In this document: positions 42,211 to 49,952 of the stretch, in pieces | Position numbering within the stretch: position 1 is the stretch's first letter | How the letters are laid out: each line of letters starts with the position of its first letter | Assembly: GCA_023402015.1 (NCBI GenBank) | Contig: JAEXCU010000018.1 | Coordinates: 1 to 64,000, forward strand | Direction: 5' to 3' | DNA length: 64,000 nucleotides | Source: Pseudomonadota bacterium | GTDB lineage: Bacteria > Pseudomonadota > Alphaproteobacteria > Rs-D84 | Program-made: the position numbers and the translations under genes | Notes under the pieces: model-generated | What the model saw: only the letters and a program-made list of their open reading frames with translations | What the model was told of the DNA's origin: nothing | The model's database searches: none

Positions 42211-42870
42211 CTATTCACCGTTTTTGTTATCAATCGGGGTTTGTTTAGATACCAATTTATATCCCCGGCCCCGAATTGTAATAATATCTGTGTTTGATAA
42301 TACTATATTTAATTTGTTGCGCAAGCGTTTTGCAACCATGGGTGATGCAGGCGAAATATTTCCAACCGGTGTTATCAGGTTTTGCAATAATTTCTTTTCT
42401 TCGCCCGATAATGCCAAAACATGCGGTGTGTCGGATGAATCTTGGATAAAAAATTCATCGTCCACAAACATCAACCCGTCTGGCAGTCGTCCAGTATCTG
42501 ATTCAGAATGTTTTTTTATAATATTGTTTAACCGCAATACCAATTCACGCAATTGGAATGGTTTGGCCAGATAATCGTCCGCCCCGCCCGCCAGGCCGTC
42601 AATGGCATTTTCCGGACCCGTCATCGCGGTCAGCATTATAACCGGTGTTTGATTCCCGCCTGCGCGCAGATTTTTCATAAATGTTAAACCATCCATTCCC
42701 GTCATCATACGGTCCAGGACGATTGCATCAACACGTAATCGGGCCAGTATTTCACCGCCCTGTTCGGCAGAATCAGCATTCAGAACATTAAAATTATTGG
42801 ATTGCAAACCGCGCGTCAATGTCCGGCGCAGCATATCATCATCGTCAATAATCAAAACGGTCTTGTTCAT
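42211..42870 (-). CDS. OmpR-type response regulator with shortened DNA-binding domain
   Basis: The 219-residue regulator has a complete receiver domain: acidic pocket DDDD at 9-12, phospho-acceptor Asp53 (VLDRMMTGMDG) and Lys103 (LAKPF). The C-terminal winged helix begins LSGEEKKLLQNLI and ends IITIRGRGYKL as in OmpR, but only about 40 residues separate them, so roughly one helix is missing compared with the standard fold. DNA binding may be altered. It is coupled to the kinase gene. Confidence 0.88.
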   Translation of the reverse strand: MNKTVLIIDDDDMLRRTLTRGLQSNNFNVLNADSAEQGGEILARLRVDAIVLDRMMTGMDGLTFMKNLRAGGNQTPVIMLTAMTGPENAIDGLAGGADDYLAKPFQLRELVLRLNNIIKKHSESDTGRLPDGLMFVDDEFFIQDSSDTPHVLALSGEEKKLLQNLITPVGNISPASPMVAKRLRNKLNIVLSNTDIITIRGRGYKLVSKQTPIDNKNGE

Positions 42871-42886
42871 TTAACCACATAGGCAT

Positions 42887-43816
42887 TTATTTTTTTAATG
42901 GTTCAACCGCGTATTCACCCGGCTGGATTGTGCGCATTCTGTTATTTGGGCCAACCATGTCTTCTTCTATGTCAATGGTTGCGCGGAACTGCATGCCACC
43001 CGTGGTGAATTCTGTTTTGAACAATGCATATCCGGTTCCGCCGCCGGTGGTTGGACCCTGCATCCCCAATGAATAATATCCACCCAAAATTCCATAATCC
43101 AGGTCAATGTAATCAATGCTGACCAACAATGAAACATTGCTGAGCCCATCACTGGTCATGTTGCATGTAAATTCACGATTGGACAAAGTGGCCTGGGAAT
43201 TAATCGGAACCATGATATCCATTACGGTTGGTTCGCAATTACGTGCGATACCGTTAACCAAGAATTCATATGTCATTCCAACGGTTGCCTTGGACAGGCC
43301 GGTGGAAACATTTACCTGGGAGATTGTGGCTTTGGGTATTTTAACCAGCGCATTTGCAATACCACTGCGCACCGGGAAAGAAATTCCAGATTGCAGACAA
43401 TCACGCGAAAACGGGTCGGCTTCGCATATATACAGGCGTGAATGCGCGTTCATCATAAACATGTTTGCTAAACTGTTGAACAAGAACGTTCTGGTGATTT
43501 TATCATTCAGGCGGGTGCAACCGAAATTACGGCAAACAATCATCGGGCGGTCGGCAAAAATAACACCGGGATGCAGTTGTGTTTCCAATTCGCGGGCCTG
43601 GATAATATTTTCATCGTAATCCAAACTGTCGGCGCGTTCCATAAATTCAGTTTCCGGAATAAAGTTTGGATCGTCCGGGTATGCGTAATAAGACTGAACC
43701 GGCGTTTCAGTATATACCGTTTGAAAGTTATCATACACGATATCTGTTGTGGTTGCCGCATGCGCCATTGGCGCGCATAAAACCACAAAAATTGCCGTTA
43801 AAAGTAATCTAGCCAT
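42887..43816 (-). CDS. secreted protein of unknown function
   Basis: The 309-residue product has a signal peptide (MARLLLTAIFVVLCAPMAHA), six cysteines and a beta-rich C-terminal half (GILGGYYSLGMQGPTTGGGTGYALFKTEF). No domain recognised. It lies 16 bp upstream of the two-component genes on the same strand, so it may be part of that operon and either a target or an accessory sensor. Confidence 0.72.
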   Translation of the reverse strand: MARLLLTAIFVVLCAPMAHAATTTDIVYDNFQTVYTETPVQSYYAYPDDPNFIPETEFMERADSLDYDENIIQARELETQLHPGVIFADRPMIVCRNFGCTRLNDKITRTFLFNSLANMFMMNAHSRLYICEADPFSRDCLQSGISFPVRSGIANALVKIPKATISQVNVSTGLSKATVGMTYEFLVNGIARNCEPTVMDIMVPINSQATLSNREFTCNMTSDGLSNVSLLVSIDYIDLDYGILGGYYSLGMQGPTTGGGTGYALFKTEFTTGGMQFRATIDIEEDMVGPNNRMRTIQPGEYAVEPLKK

Positions 43817-43950
43817 ATTAATGCCCTTCTTCTTATTGATAAATCTTAAAACATTTACAAGGTTTGTGTCAAAGCAAAAAATATTTTTATTGAAAATCCA
43901 TTGTTGTTTGTTCTAAGTTAACAATAATATGAATTAAGAAAGGTGGAAAA

Positions 43951-44610
43951 ATGGTTGATATTATTATAACAGGTGAATCTGGAAAACTGCACGCCGTTTA
44001 TCACAAGGCCGCAACGCCCGCCGCGCCATTGGCGGTAATATTGTCCGGAAATCCACGACAAAAGTATCATATGAATGACCGTGTGTCGTATGCGATGTTT
44101 CGCGCGTTTATGGACGTTGGTTTTTCTGTGCTGCGGTTTAATTATCGCGGTGTCAATGATTCCGAGGGCGCCATTGGAACAACCGCGGACAACATGTTAG
44201 ACATCGCGACCGTGATTGATTGGATTCAAAATCATAATGAAGACAGTGATAAAATATGGTTGGCGGGCCATCAATTGGGTGCATGGTACGTTTTACAGGC
44301 CATGATGCGCCGGCCCGAGGTTTCAGGATTCGCATTGGTGTCGCCGGACCCGTCTGTATCTGATTTCGCATTTTTATCCCCACGCCCGAACCGCGGATTG
44401 TTATTACAGGGCGCAATGGAATCCGATGATGCCAAGGCATTTGCAACCCATTTGACCCAGGTGTTAAAAAAACAGGCACAAATTGATTTGGAAACAATCC
44501 GTGTTAAAAATGCTGATTGCAATTACAGCACCCCGCCCGACCTGCGTCAGATGTATAATGATTTAAAGGCCTATGTTGGTCGCGAAAACGCCGAAGACAA
44601 GTTGTTATAA
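43951..44610 (+). CDS. alpha/beta-hydrolase fold protein lacking the catalytic triad
   Basis: The 219-residue product follows the COG2945-type serine hydrolase layout: FSVLRFNYRGVNDSEG after strand 4, then a nucleophile elbow. The elbow reads AGHQLGAW, with Gln108 where the family has Ser. The His-containing end (GADHFF in relatives) reads NADCNYS, so the histidine is also absent. It is therefore probably a non-enzymatic relative or a protein with another role. GAAAGGTGG precedes the ATG. It is 1 bp upstream of ruvB, forming the start of the ruvB-tol transcript. Confidence 0.75.
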   Translation: MVDIIITGESGKLHAVYHKAATPAAPLAVILSGNPRQKYHMNDRVSYAMFRAFMDVGFSVLRFNYRGVNDSEGAIGTTADNMLDIATVIDWIQNHNEDSDKIWLAGHQLGAWYVLQAMMRRPEVSGFALVSPDPSVSDFAFLSPRPNRGLLLQGAMESDDAKAFATHLTQVLKKQAQIDLETIRVKNADCNYSTPPDLRQMYNDLKAYVGRENAEDKLL

Positions 44611-44611
44611 G

Positions 44612-45601
44612 ATGCAAACAAATGACAGATTTTTAGATCCGAATATTCCAGATGACATGGCGGCGTCCATTCGCCCGCGTGTCTTGGGCGATTTTATTGG
44701 TCATGACGCGTTAAAGCAAAACCTGTCCGTGTTTATTTCCGGCGCCAAAAGCCGGGCCGAGGCGATGGATCATGTCCTGTTATATGGGCCGCCGGGGTTG
44801 GGTAAAACGACATTGGCACATATTGTTGCAAACGAACTGGGAACGAATTTCCGCGCAACGGCGGCGCCAATGTTGACCAAGCAAGGCGACCTGGCCGCGA
44901 TTTTAACCGCACTGGAACCAATGGATGTGTTGTTTATTGATGAAATTCATCGTCTGCCCACCGCCATAGAAGAAGTTCTGTATTCCGCCATGGAAGACTT
45001 TAAATTGGACATTATGCTGGGCGAAGGCCCCAGTGCGAAAAGTGTTCGCATTGACCTGCCCCCGTTTACATTGGTGGGTGCAACGACGCGTACGGGTTTG
45101 TTGTCAAATCCATTGCGCGACAGATTTGGTATTGATTTGCGTTTAACATTTTATTCGCCCGCGGATTTGGCAAAAATTATAATACGCAGTGCGAATATTT
45201 TGGGCATGAACATTGATATGGATGCGGCATTGATTTTGGCGCACAGTGCCCGCGGCACACCACGTATTGCCAATCGTTTGTTAAAACGTGCACGCGATTT
45301 TGCCGGTGCAGTTGGTACGAAAAATATAACGCCGGACACAATTAAAACAACTTTGTTTCAATTGCATATTGACGGATGTGGTTTAGACGAAATTGACCGT
45401 GAATATATGACCACGATTGTGCGGCATTACGCGGGTGGACCGGTTGGAATTGAAAACCTGGCCGCTGCATTGTCCGAACCAGTGGACACGATTGAAGATG
45501 TTATTGAACCATACCTGATGCAGTTGGGATTTGTCCAACGTACACCCCGCGGCCGCGTTATTACCGACGCCGGATATCAACATTTGGGGTTGGAAAAATG
45601 A
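44612..45601 (+). CDS. ruvB: Holliday junction helicase RuvB
   Basis: The 329-residue AAA+ motor drives branch migration with RuvA. Walker A is GPPGLGKTT (59-67), Walker B is LFIDEIHRL, followed by the sensor region LVGATTRTG and the C-terminal winged helix (GPVGIENLAAALSE...FVQRTPRGR). ATG 44612 (MQTNDRFLDP) matches other RuvB starts. ruvC and ruvA, usually upstream, are absent. The stop overlaps the HD gene start (ATGA). Confidence 0.96.
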   Translation: MQTNDRFLDPNIPDDMAASIRPRVLGDFIGHDALKQNLSVFISGAKSRAEAMDHVLLYGPPGLGKTTLAHIVANELGTNFRATAAPMLTKQGDLAAILTALEPMDVLFIDEIHRLPTAIEEVLYSAMEDFKLDIMLGEGPSAKSVRIDLPPFTLVGATTRTGLLSNPLRDRFGIDLRLTFYSPADLAKIIIRSANILGMNIDMDAALILAHSARGTPRIANRLLKRARDFAGAVGTKNITPDTIKTTLFQLHIDGCGLDEIDREYMTTIVRHYAGGPVGIENLAAALSEPVDTIEDVIEPYLMQLGFVQRTPRGRVITDAGYQHLGLEK

Positions 45602-46212
45602 CGGACTTGCTGACCTTTTTTCAGACGGCGGAAAAACTGCATTCGGAACTTCGCACAACACAATTGTCCAACGGGGAAAAAGAATCCGTTTCTTCGCATA
45701 CGTGGATGATGAGTTTGATGGCGATTGTGTTCGCGCCACTGTTGCGTGTATCGGTAAATATGGAACGCGTTTTAAAACTGTGTACGGTGCATGATTTGGC
45801 GGAATCAATTGTGCACGATATTCCCCTGCACGAACAGGTAAAAAACAGCGATATTTGTAAAACAAAATGCGAATGTGAATTGGCTGCAACCAAAAAAATC
45901 AGTGGCTGGGCAGAAAATGCAGAATTGTTGGCGCTGTGGAATGAATATGAGGCGCGCCAAACCCCAGAGTCCAGGTTTGTTAAGCAACTGGACTTGCTGG
46001 ATGTTGATTTACAGATGATGTGCAGTCGTACGTTGGATTATGTTGGTGAATATGATGACGGGATATATTGGAAAATGTATTTTTCAGAAAAACGCGCCAT
46101 GCCGTTTGCGGACGAACCTGTGTTGATGAAATTCTTTTTGGCAATTCGTGCCAAAATTGAATCCAGAATGCGCACGGAATTAAAAATTAATCCTGATATT
46201 TACAAGAATTGA
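45598..46212 (+). CDS. HD-domain hydrolase (YfbR/HDDC2-like nucleotidase)
   Basis: The 204-residue product has the HD metal-binding pattern SSHTWMMSLMA (His), LCTVHDLAESIVHDIP (His-Asp) and a later Asp (KQLDLLDVDLQMM), as in 5'-deoxynucleotidases of the YfbR/HDDC2 group that dephosphorylate dNMPs. The specificity is inferred only from family similarity. Its ATG overlaps the ruvB stop by four bases, indicating coupling. Confidence 0.78.
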   Translation: MTDLLTFFQTAEKLHSELRTTQLSNGEKESVSSHTWMMSLMAIVFAPLLRVSVNMERVLKLCTVHDLAESIVHDIPLHEQVKNSDICKTKCECELAATKKISGWAENAELLALWNEYEARQTPESRFVKQLDLLDVDLQMMCSRTLDYVGEYDDGIYWKMYFSEKRAMPFADEPVLMKFFLAIRAKIESRMRTELKINPDIYKN

Positions 46213-46214
46213 AA

Positions 46215-46592
46215 ATGAAAACGTATAAATTTCCTTTTGCGATTGCATATGCCGATACGGATGCGGGTGGTATCGTTTATCACGGCCGATATATTGAAAT
46301 TGCAGAACGCGCGCGTATGGATATGTTGCGCGGCATAGAATTCCCGAACGGCGACGTCGGTTTTGTTATACGGGAATTAAAAATAAAATATCTGCGGCCA
46401 TTGCGCCTGGGCGACATGTTTTTCGTGGAAACACAAATAACAAAACTGGGGGCTGCATCATTATCAGTGGAACAAAAATTCGTGAAAGACGGTGAAATTT
46501 ATGCTATACTGACAGGAACCGCGGCCTATATCAATTCTGATATGCGGCCCGTCAGAATCCCGGCCGGTGTTGCCACGCGTTTGACGGAATAA
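46215..46592 (+). CDS. ybgC: acyl-CoA thioesterase YbgC
   Basis: The 125-residue hotdog-fold thioesterase has the family N-terminus YADTDAGGIVYHGRYIEIAERAR with the catalytic Asp, followed by the beta sheet core. YbgC-type genes start the tol operon, and tolQ follows 23 bp later. TTG at 46209 is an alternative start in frame. It overlaps or abuts the HD gene's end. Confidence 0.9.
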   Translation: MKTYKFPFAIAYADTDAGGIVYHGRYIEIAERARMDMLRGIEFPNGDVGFVIRELKIKYLRPLRLGDMFFVETQITKLGAASLSVEQKFVKDGEIYAILTGTAAYINSDMRPVRIPAGVATRLTE

Positions 46593-46615
46593 AAATTTAA
46601 AAGGGGAATAAAATT

Positions 46616-47107
46616 ATGACAAATAACTTTTCGCTGTTGAATTTATTTACAGGCGACATCATGACATTGTTTATATCATTGGTACTGGTACTGGGCAGTG
46701 TTATTTCTTGGGCAATTATAATTGAAAAAATACGCCTGTGGCGTCATCAGAAAAAGAATCCTGCAAAAATCAAACCAAACGATAATATGTCGGTAATTGT
46801 GGACAGATTAATCCGCCCGTTTGATAAAAATTTGTGGTTCCTGTCAATGGTGTCGTATGTTGCGCCCTTTATCGGATTGTTTGGAACAATTTGGGGTGTT
46901 ATGGATTCGTTTGCATCAATCGGGGTTAATCAATCCGTGTCAATTGGCGTTATTGCGCCGGGATTGGCAACGGCATTGGGAACAACCGCATTGGGGTTAA
47001 TTGCCGCAGTGCCGGCCGCCATTGCATATCAATATTTTTCCAGAAAGTCCGATGATTTGTATGACAAACTGGATGAATCCCGCAAAGAAATGAAAATAAA
47101 AAAATAA
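46616..47107 (+). CDS. tolQ: TolQ, short form
   Basis: TolQ, with TolR, forms the proton channel powering the Tol system. The 163-residue product has membrane helix 1 (about 18-38), then helices 2 and 3 (VAPFIGLFGTIWGVMDSF and GLATALGTTALGLIAAVPAAIAYQYF, with the conserved Thr/Gly pattern). The cytoplasmic loop between helices 1 and 2 is only about 45 residues, some 60 shorter than in E. coli TolQ (230 residues). AAAAGGGGAATAAA precedes the start. tolR follows. Confidence 0.9.
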   Translation: MTNNFSLLNLFTGDIMTLFISLVLVLGSVISWAIIIEKIRLWRHQKKNPAKIKPNDNMSVIVDRLIRPFDKNLWFLSMVSYVAPFIGLFGTIWGVMDSFASIGVNQSVSIGVIAPGLATALGTTALGLIAAVPAAIAYQYFSRKSDDLYDKLDESRKEMKIKK

Positions 47108-47120
47108 TGGGGTAATTCAT

Positions 47121-47522
47121 ATGTCGCGCAACAGACGCAGAAACACAGATGCAAATATTTCACTGACACCGATGATTGACGTTATGACGGTGTTGTTGGC
47201 GGTGTTTATGGTTACAACACCAATGATGACAACCGGCATAGATTTGGACCTGCCGCGTGCGGGACATTCAGCCCTGACGGGTAATGACCATGCAATTCAA
47301 ATCAGTGTGGATTCCGTCGGTCGTTATTACATTGGTGATGTGAAAATGTCGCGCGACGATGTTGTGAAACGCGCAATTGCCATGCGTGGTGAAAATCCGC
47401 AATTGACGATAATGATAAATGGTGATGCCGCGGCGGATTATGGCGCGGTTATGTCTGTTATGGGTAAATTAAAAGATGCCGGATTCCAACGCGTGGGCCT
47501 GCGCACAAAATTGGACCAATAG
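47121..47522 (+). CDS. tolR: TolR/ExbD-family protein
   Basis: The 133-residue protein has a short cytoplasmic tail, one membrane helix (MIDVMTVLLAVFMVTTPMM) carrying the proton-conducting Asp, and a periplasmic domain ending LKDAGFQRVGLRTK. Partner of TolQ in energy transfer to TolA. GGGGTAATTCAT precedes the ATG. Confidence 0.93.
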   Translation: MSRNRRRNTDANISLTPMIDVMTVLLAVFMVTTPMMTTGIDLDLPRAGHSALTGNDHAIQISVDSVGRYYIGDVKMSRDDVVKRAIAMRGENPQLTIMINGDAAADYGAVMSVMGKLKDAGFQRVGLRTKLDQ

Positions 47523-47534
47523 TTTAGTAAAGAT

Positions 47535-48293
47535 ATGAAGGTTGCCAATCAATTTTCATCTGAAAATATGTTGATGTCCATCGGTGGGCATTTGGTTTTG
47601 GTGGCGATAATGATAACATCATTTGTCATTGTTGTTGACCGTGCCAAACTGGTTGCGCCTGACAGAATTGAAATTATGGAAATTGATTTAAATAATGTGC
47701 GTGTCAGTGGTGATGAAACAATTTTACATAATGTAAATGCGGATGCGGCGCCAACAGAACCGACAAAACCAGAACCCGCGGCCCCACAACCGAAACCCGA
47801 ACCAACGCCGGAACCGGATGCACCAATCGTCGCCCCCAGTTTGGTGGACAACACACCCGAAAAACCTGATGACACCCCGGCCCCAAAACCAGATGAAAAA
47901 CCGGCGGAAAAGCCAGATGCACCAAAAAAGAAAAGAACCGTTGTTCGTGTCAACCGCGAGGTTGTATCAATGGACCGCACGCTGACTGTATCGGTGGTGG
48001 ATGCGCTGCGCGTTGCAATGACGCGTTGTTGGAATATTGATACCACACGGTCTGATATCGGCGACATTCGTGCGGTTGCGCACCTGACTATGCGACGGAA
48101 CGGAACGGTTCGTGATGTATGGTTTGAATCTGCGGCGCGGGAACAGACCGACCCGGCATTTGCGTATGTTTTGGAAACAATTCGCAGTGCGATAAATGTG
48201 TGCCAACCGTTTAAAATGCTGCCACCAAATGAATTCGCCAAATGGGAAAAGATTCAATTGACCTTTTATCCAACCCAGGGTAAGGTTATGTAA
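47535..48293 (+). CDS. tolA: TolA/TonB-like protein
   Basis: The 252-residue product has one N-terminal membrane helix (about 15-35, HLVLVAIMITSFVIVVD), a Pro/Glu/Lys-rich spacer (PEPAAPQPKPEPTPEPD... to about residue 135) and a C-terminal domain resembling TolA domain III (VAMTRCWNIDTT...VAHLTMRRNGTVRDVW). It should link TolQR energy to the outer membrane. The spacer is proline-rich as in TonB rather than the Ala/Lys helix of classical TolA. tolB and pal do not follow. Confidence 0.85.
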   Translation: MKVANQFSSENMLMSIGGHLVLVAIMITSFVIVVDRAKLVAPDRIEIMEIDLNNVRVSGDETILHNVNADAAPTEPTKPEPAAPQPKPEPTPEPDAPIVAPSLVDNTPEKPDDTPAPKPDEKPAEKPDAPKKKRTVVRVNREVVSMDRTLTVSVVDALRVAMTRCWNIDTTRSDIGDIRAVAHLTMRRNGTVRDVWFESAAREQTDPAFAYVLETIRSAINVCQPFKMLPPNEFAKWEKIQLTFYPTQGKVM

Positions 48294-48325
48294 GGCAGAG
48301 AGAATAATAACAAGGTGTTTAATCT

Positions 48326-49435
48326 ATGTTGTATTATTCTGAAAATTGGTATCAGGCAACCGAAAAATTTTATAACCGTGCGCGTTTATTTAATGATGTG
48401 AAATGGTGTGTTTCTGGTTCCACTGAATACGATATTCCATATGTTCTGATTGGTAATGGCCCAAATAAAATTGTTATAAATTCCGGTGTTCATGGCATAG
48501 AAGGATACTTTGGCAGTGCCGCGCAAATCATGTTTTTGGATAAATATGCCGCAAAATTATCTGATAAAATATTACAAGAATATACAATCGCATTAATTCA
48601 TGTTGTTAATGGTTGGGGTATGCAAAACAGAATGCGCGAAGTTCAGGATAATCAAACCGGTGGCTTGGTTGACCTGAACCGCAATTTTGGAATTGATTTT
48701 TCGCATCCCGATGCATTACCACAAAATCCGAAATATGAATTGGCGCATGAATTGTTGGTATCGCGGCCGGATGCGGTTGCCAAGAAAAACGCGTTAAAGA
48801 AATTCTATCTGGCGCACTGTCGCGACGGTGTGTGGAATTCAATCAGTCGTGGCCAATATTCGCATCCATTTGGCCTGTTTTACGGTGGTGCGGCGCCTGC
48901 GTGCGAAAACAAAATGACAATGTCAATTTATGATAACATAATGACGGATGCCGGGTCGCTGGTGTCAATTGGGCTGCATACCGGTTTAGGGCGTTTTGAC
49001 CGTCGCGCAGGCCGTGCAAGCGCGCAATTGTTGGTGTCGCATCCGGAAAATCATAAAAATACAATGTTTTTTAAAAAAGTCTTTGAACCAGAAACACTTG
49101 TTGTTCCAGATAACTCCGCCGCTGGGCATCCAACATTATTGGGCGACCTGGTTGATTGTTTAGAGGCACGATATGCCCCACGCAACATTGGTGTTTATAC
49201 GGCGGACATGGAAATCGGCACAGGGGAATTTCCAATGATGTCGCCGATTTACAAGCGTATGGATATGGGTGATGCCCGTTATGATTTACAACATTATGGA
49301 AAAATCAGTCCGCAAACACACAAAAATTTAACCGAAAGTTGGTATCCGTCCGACGCGGGCTGGCGTGCCAGTGCGTTGAACAGTGTGGCCAAACTTTATG
49401 AATCTTTGATGCGATATATTCAGCGAACAAAATAA
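48326..49435 (+). CDS. DUF2817 (M14-like) zinc carboxypeptidase family protein
   Basis: The 369-residue product matches DUF2817 of the M14 metallopeptidase clan: SGVHGIEGYFGSAAQ, where His-x2-Glu provides zinc ligands, VVNGWGMQNRMREVQDN, the VDLNRNF arginine motif, IGLHTGLG (third ligand) and a late Glu (DMEIGTGEF) as the catalytic base. Such proteins may trim peptides or amidated substrates; the true substrate is unknown. No signal peptide, so probably cytoplasmic. It takes the place of tolB after tolA. A terminator follows. Confidence 0.85.
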   Translation: MLYYSENWYQATEKFYNRARLFNDVKWCVSGSTEYDIPYVLIGNGPNKIVINSGVHGIEGYFGSAAQIMFLDKYAAKLSDKILQEYTIALIHVVNGWGMQNRMREVQDNQTGGLVDLNRNFGIDFSHPDALPQNPKYELAHELLVSRPDAVAKKNALKKFYLAHCRDGVWNSISRGQYSHPFGLFYGGAAPACENKMTMSIYDNIMTDAGSLVSIGLHTGLGRFDRRAGRASAQLLVSHPENHKNTMFFKKVFEPETLVVPDNSAAGHPTLLGDLVDCLEARYAPRNIGVYTADMEIGTGEFPMMSPIYKRMDMGDARYDLQHYGKISPQTHKNLTESWYPSDAGWRASALNSVAKLYESLMRYIQRTK

Positions 49436-49437
49436 AA

Positions 49438-49464
49438 AAATCCCGCCATACGACGGGATTTTTA
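49438..49464. terminator. terminator between the DUF2817 gene and rnpB
   Basis: Stem AAATCCCG/CGGGATTT with a loop of about 8 nt and T-run on the plus side; A-run on the other side can serve rnpB. Confidence 0.75.
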
Positions 49465-49465
49465 A

Positions 49466-49795
49466 ACAGATGAACGATAAGCCGGATTCTGTACTGCCAA
49501 GGTCCAGTTTTTTTACAACCAGTCCATGGTAGCGAGCATAATCAATCTGCATAATGTGTTGCCACAAGATGTCAAGCCTTCTACCCGCCCCCAACCTGGG
49601 ACTCGTATAGGGGGCCTATTTGAAGTTGCTGCGCATAGAGATTGCCCGTTTCACCCGAATTTAATCGATTCGTCTCTGTTGCTCTAATCGTCGGATTGCT
49701 CCGCCCGGTAATTGGCCGGTATGCCGTCCCATGCAGTCCGGACTTTCCTCAGACATCGTTTTGGTGATGTCCGCTATGCTCTGTCCATCTGTCTG
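49466..49795 (-). ncRNA. rnpB: RNase P RNA
   Basis: On the minus strand the conserved 5' segment GAGGAAAGTCCGGACTGCATGG and the 3' segment ACAGAATCCGGCTTATCG of bacterial type A RNase P RNA are present. P1 pairs ACAGATGGAC with GTTCATCTGT at the ends, setting the approximate limits. It is the ribozyme that matures tRNA 5' ends. Length about 330 nt, short but normal for the class. Confidence 0.92.
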
Positions 49796-49952
49796 TGGGC
49801 CAGTCTATCACCATTTTTATGAAATTCAATTTATTTCTGTGCCAATGATTTCGCGTAATATCTGAAATTCGCCATTTGGGGATTTTTTTACTTGCATAGG
49901 ATGCCGCATTTTTCTTAAAATAAAGGACAAAAGAGAAAAAGAAGTGGGAAAT

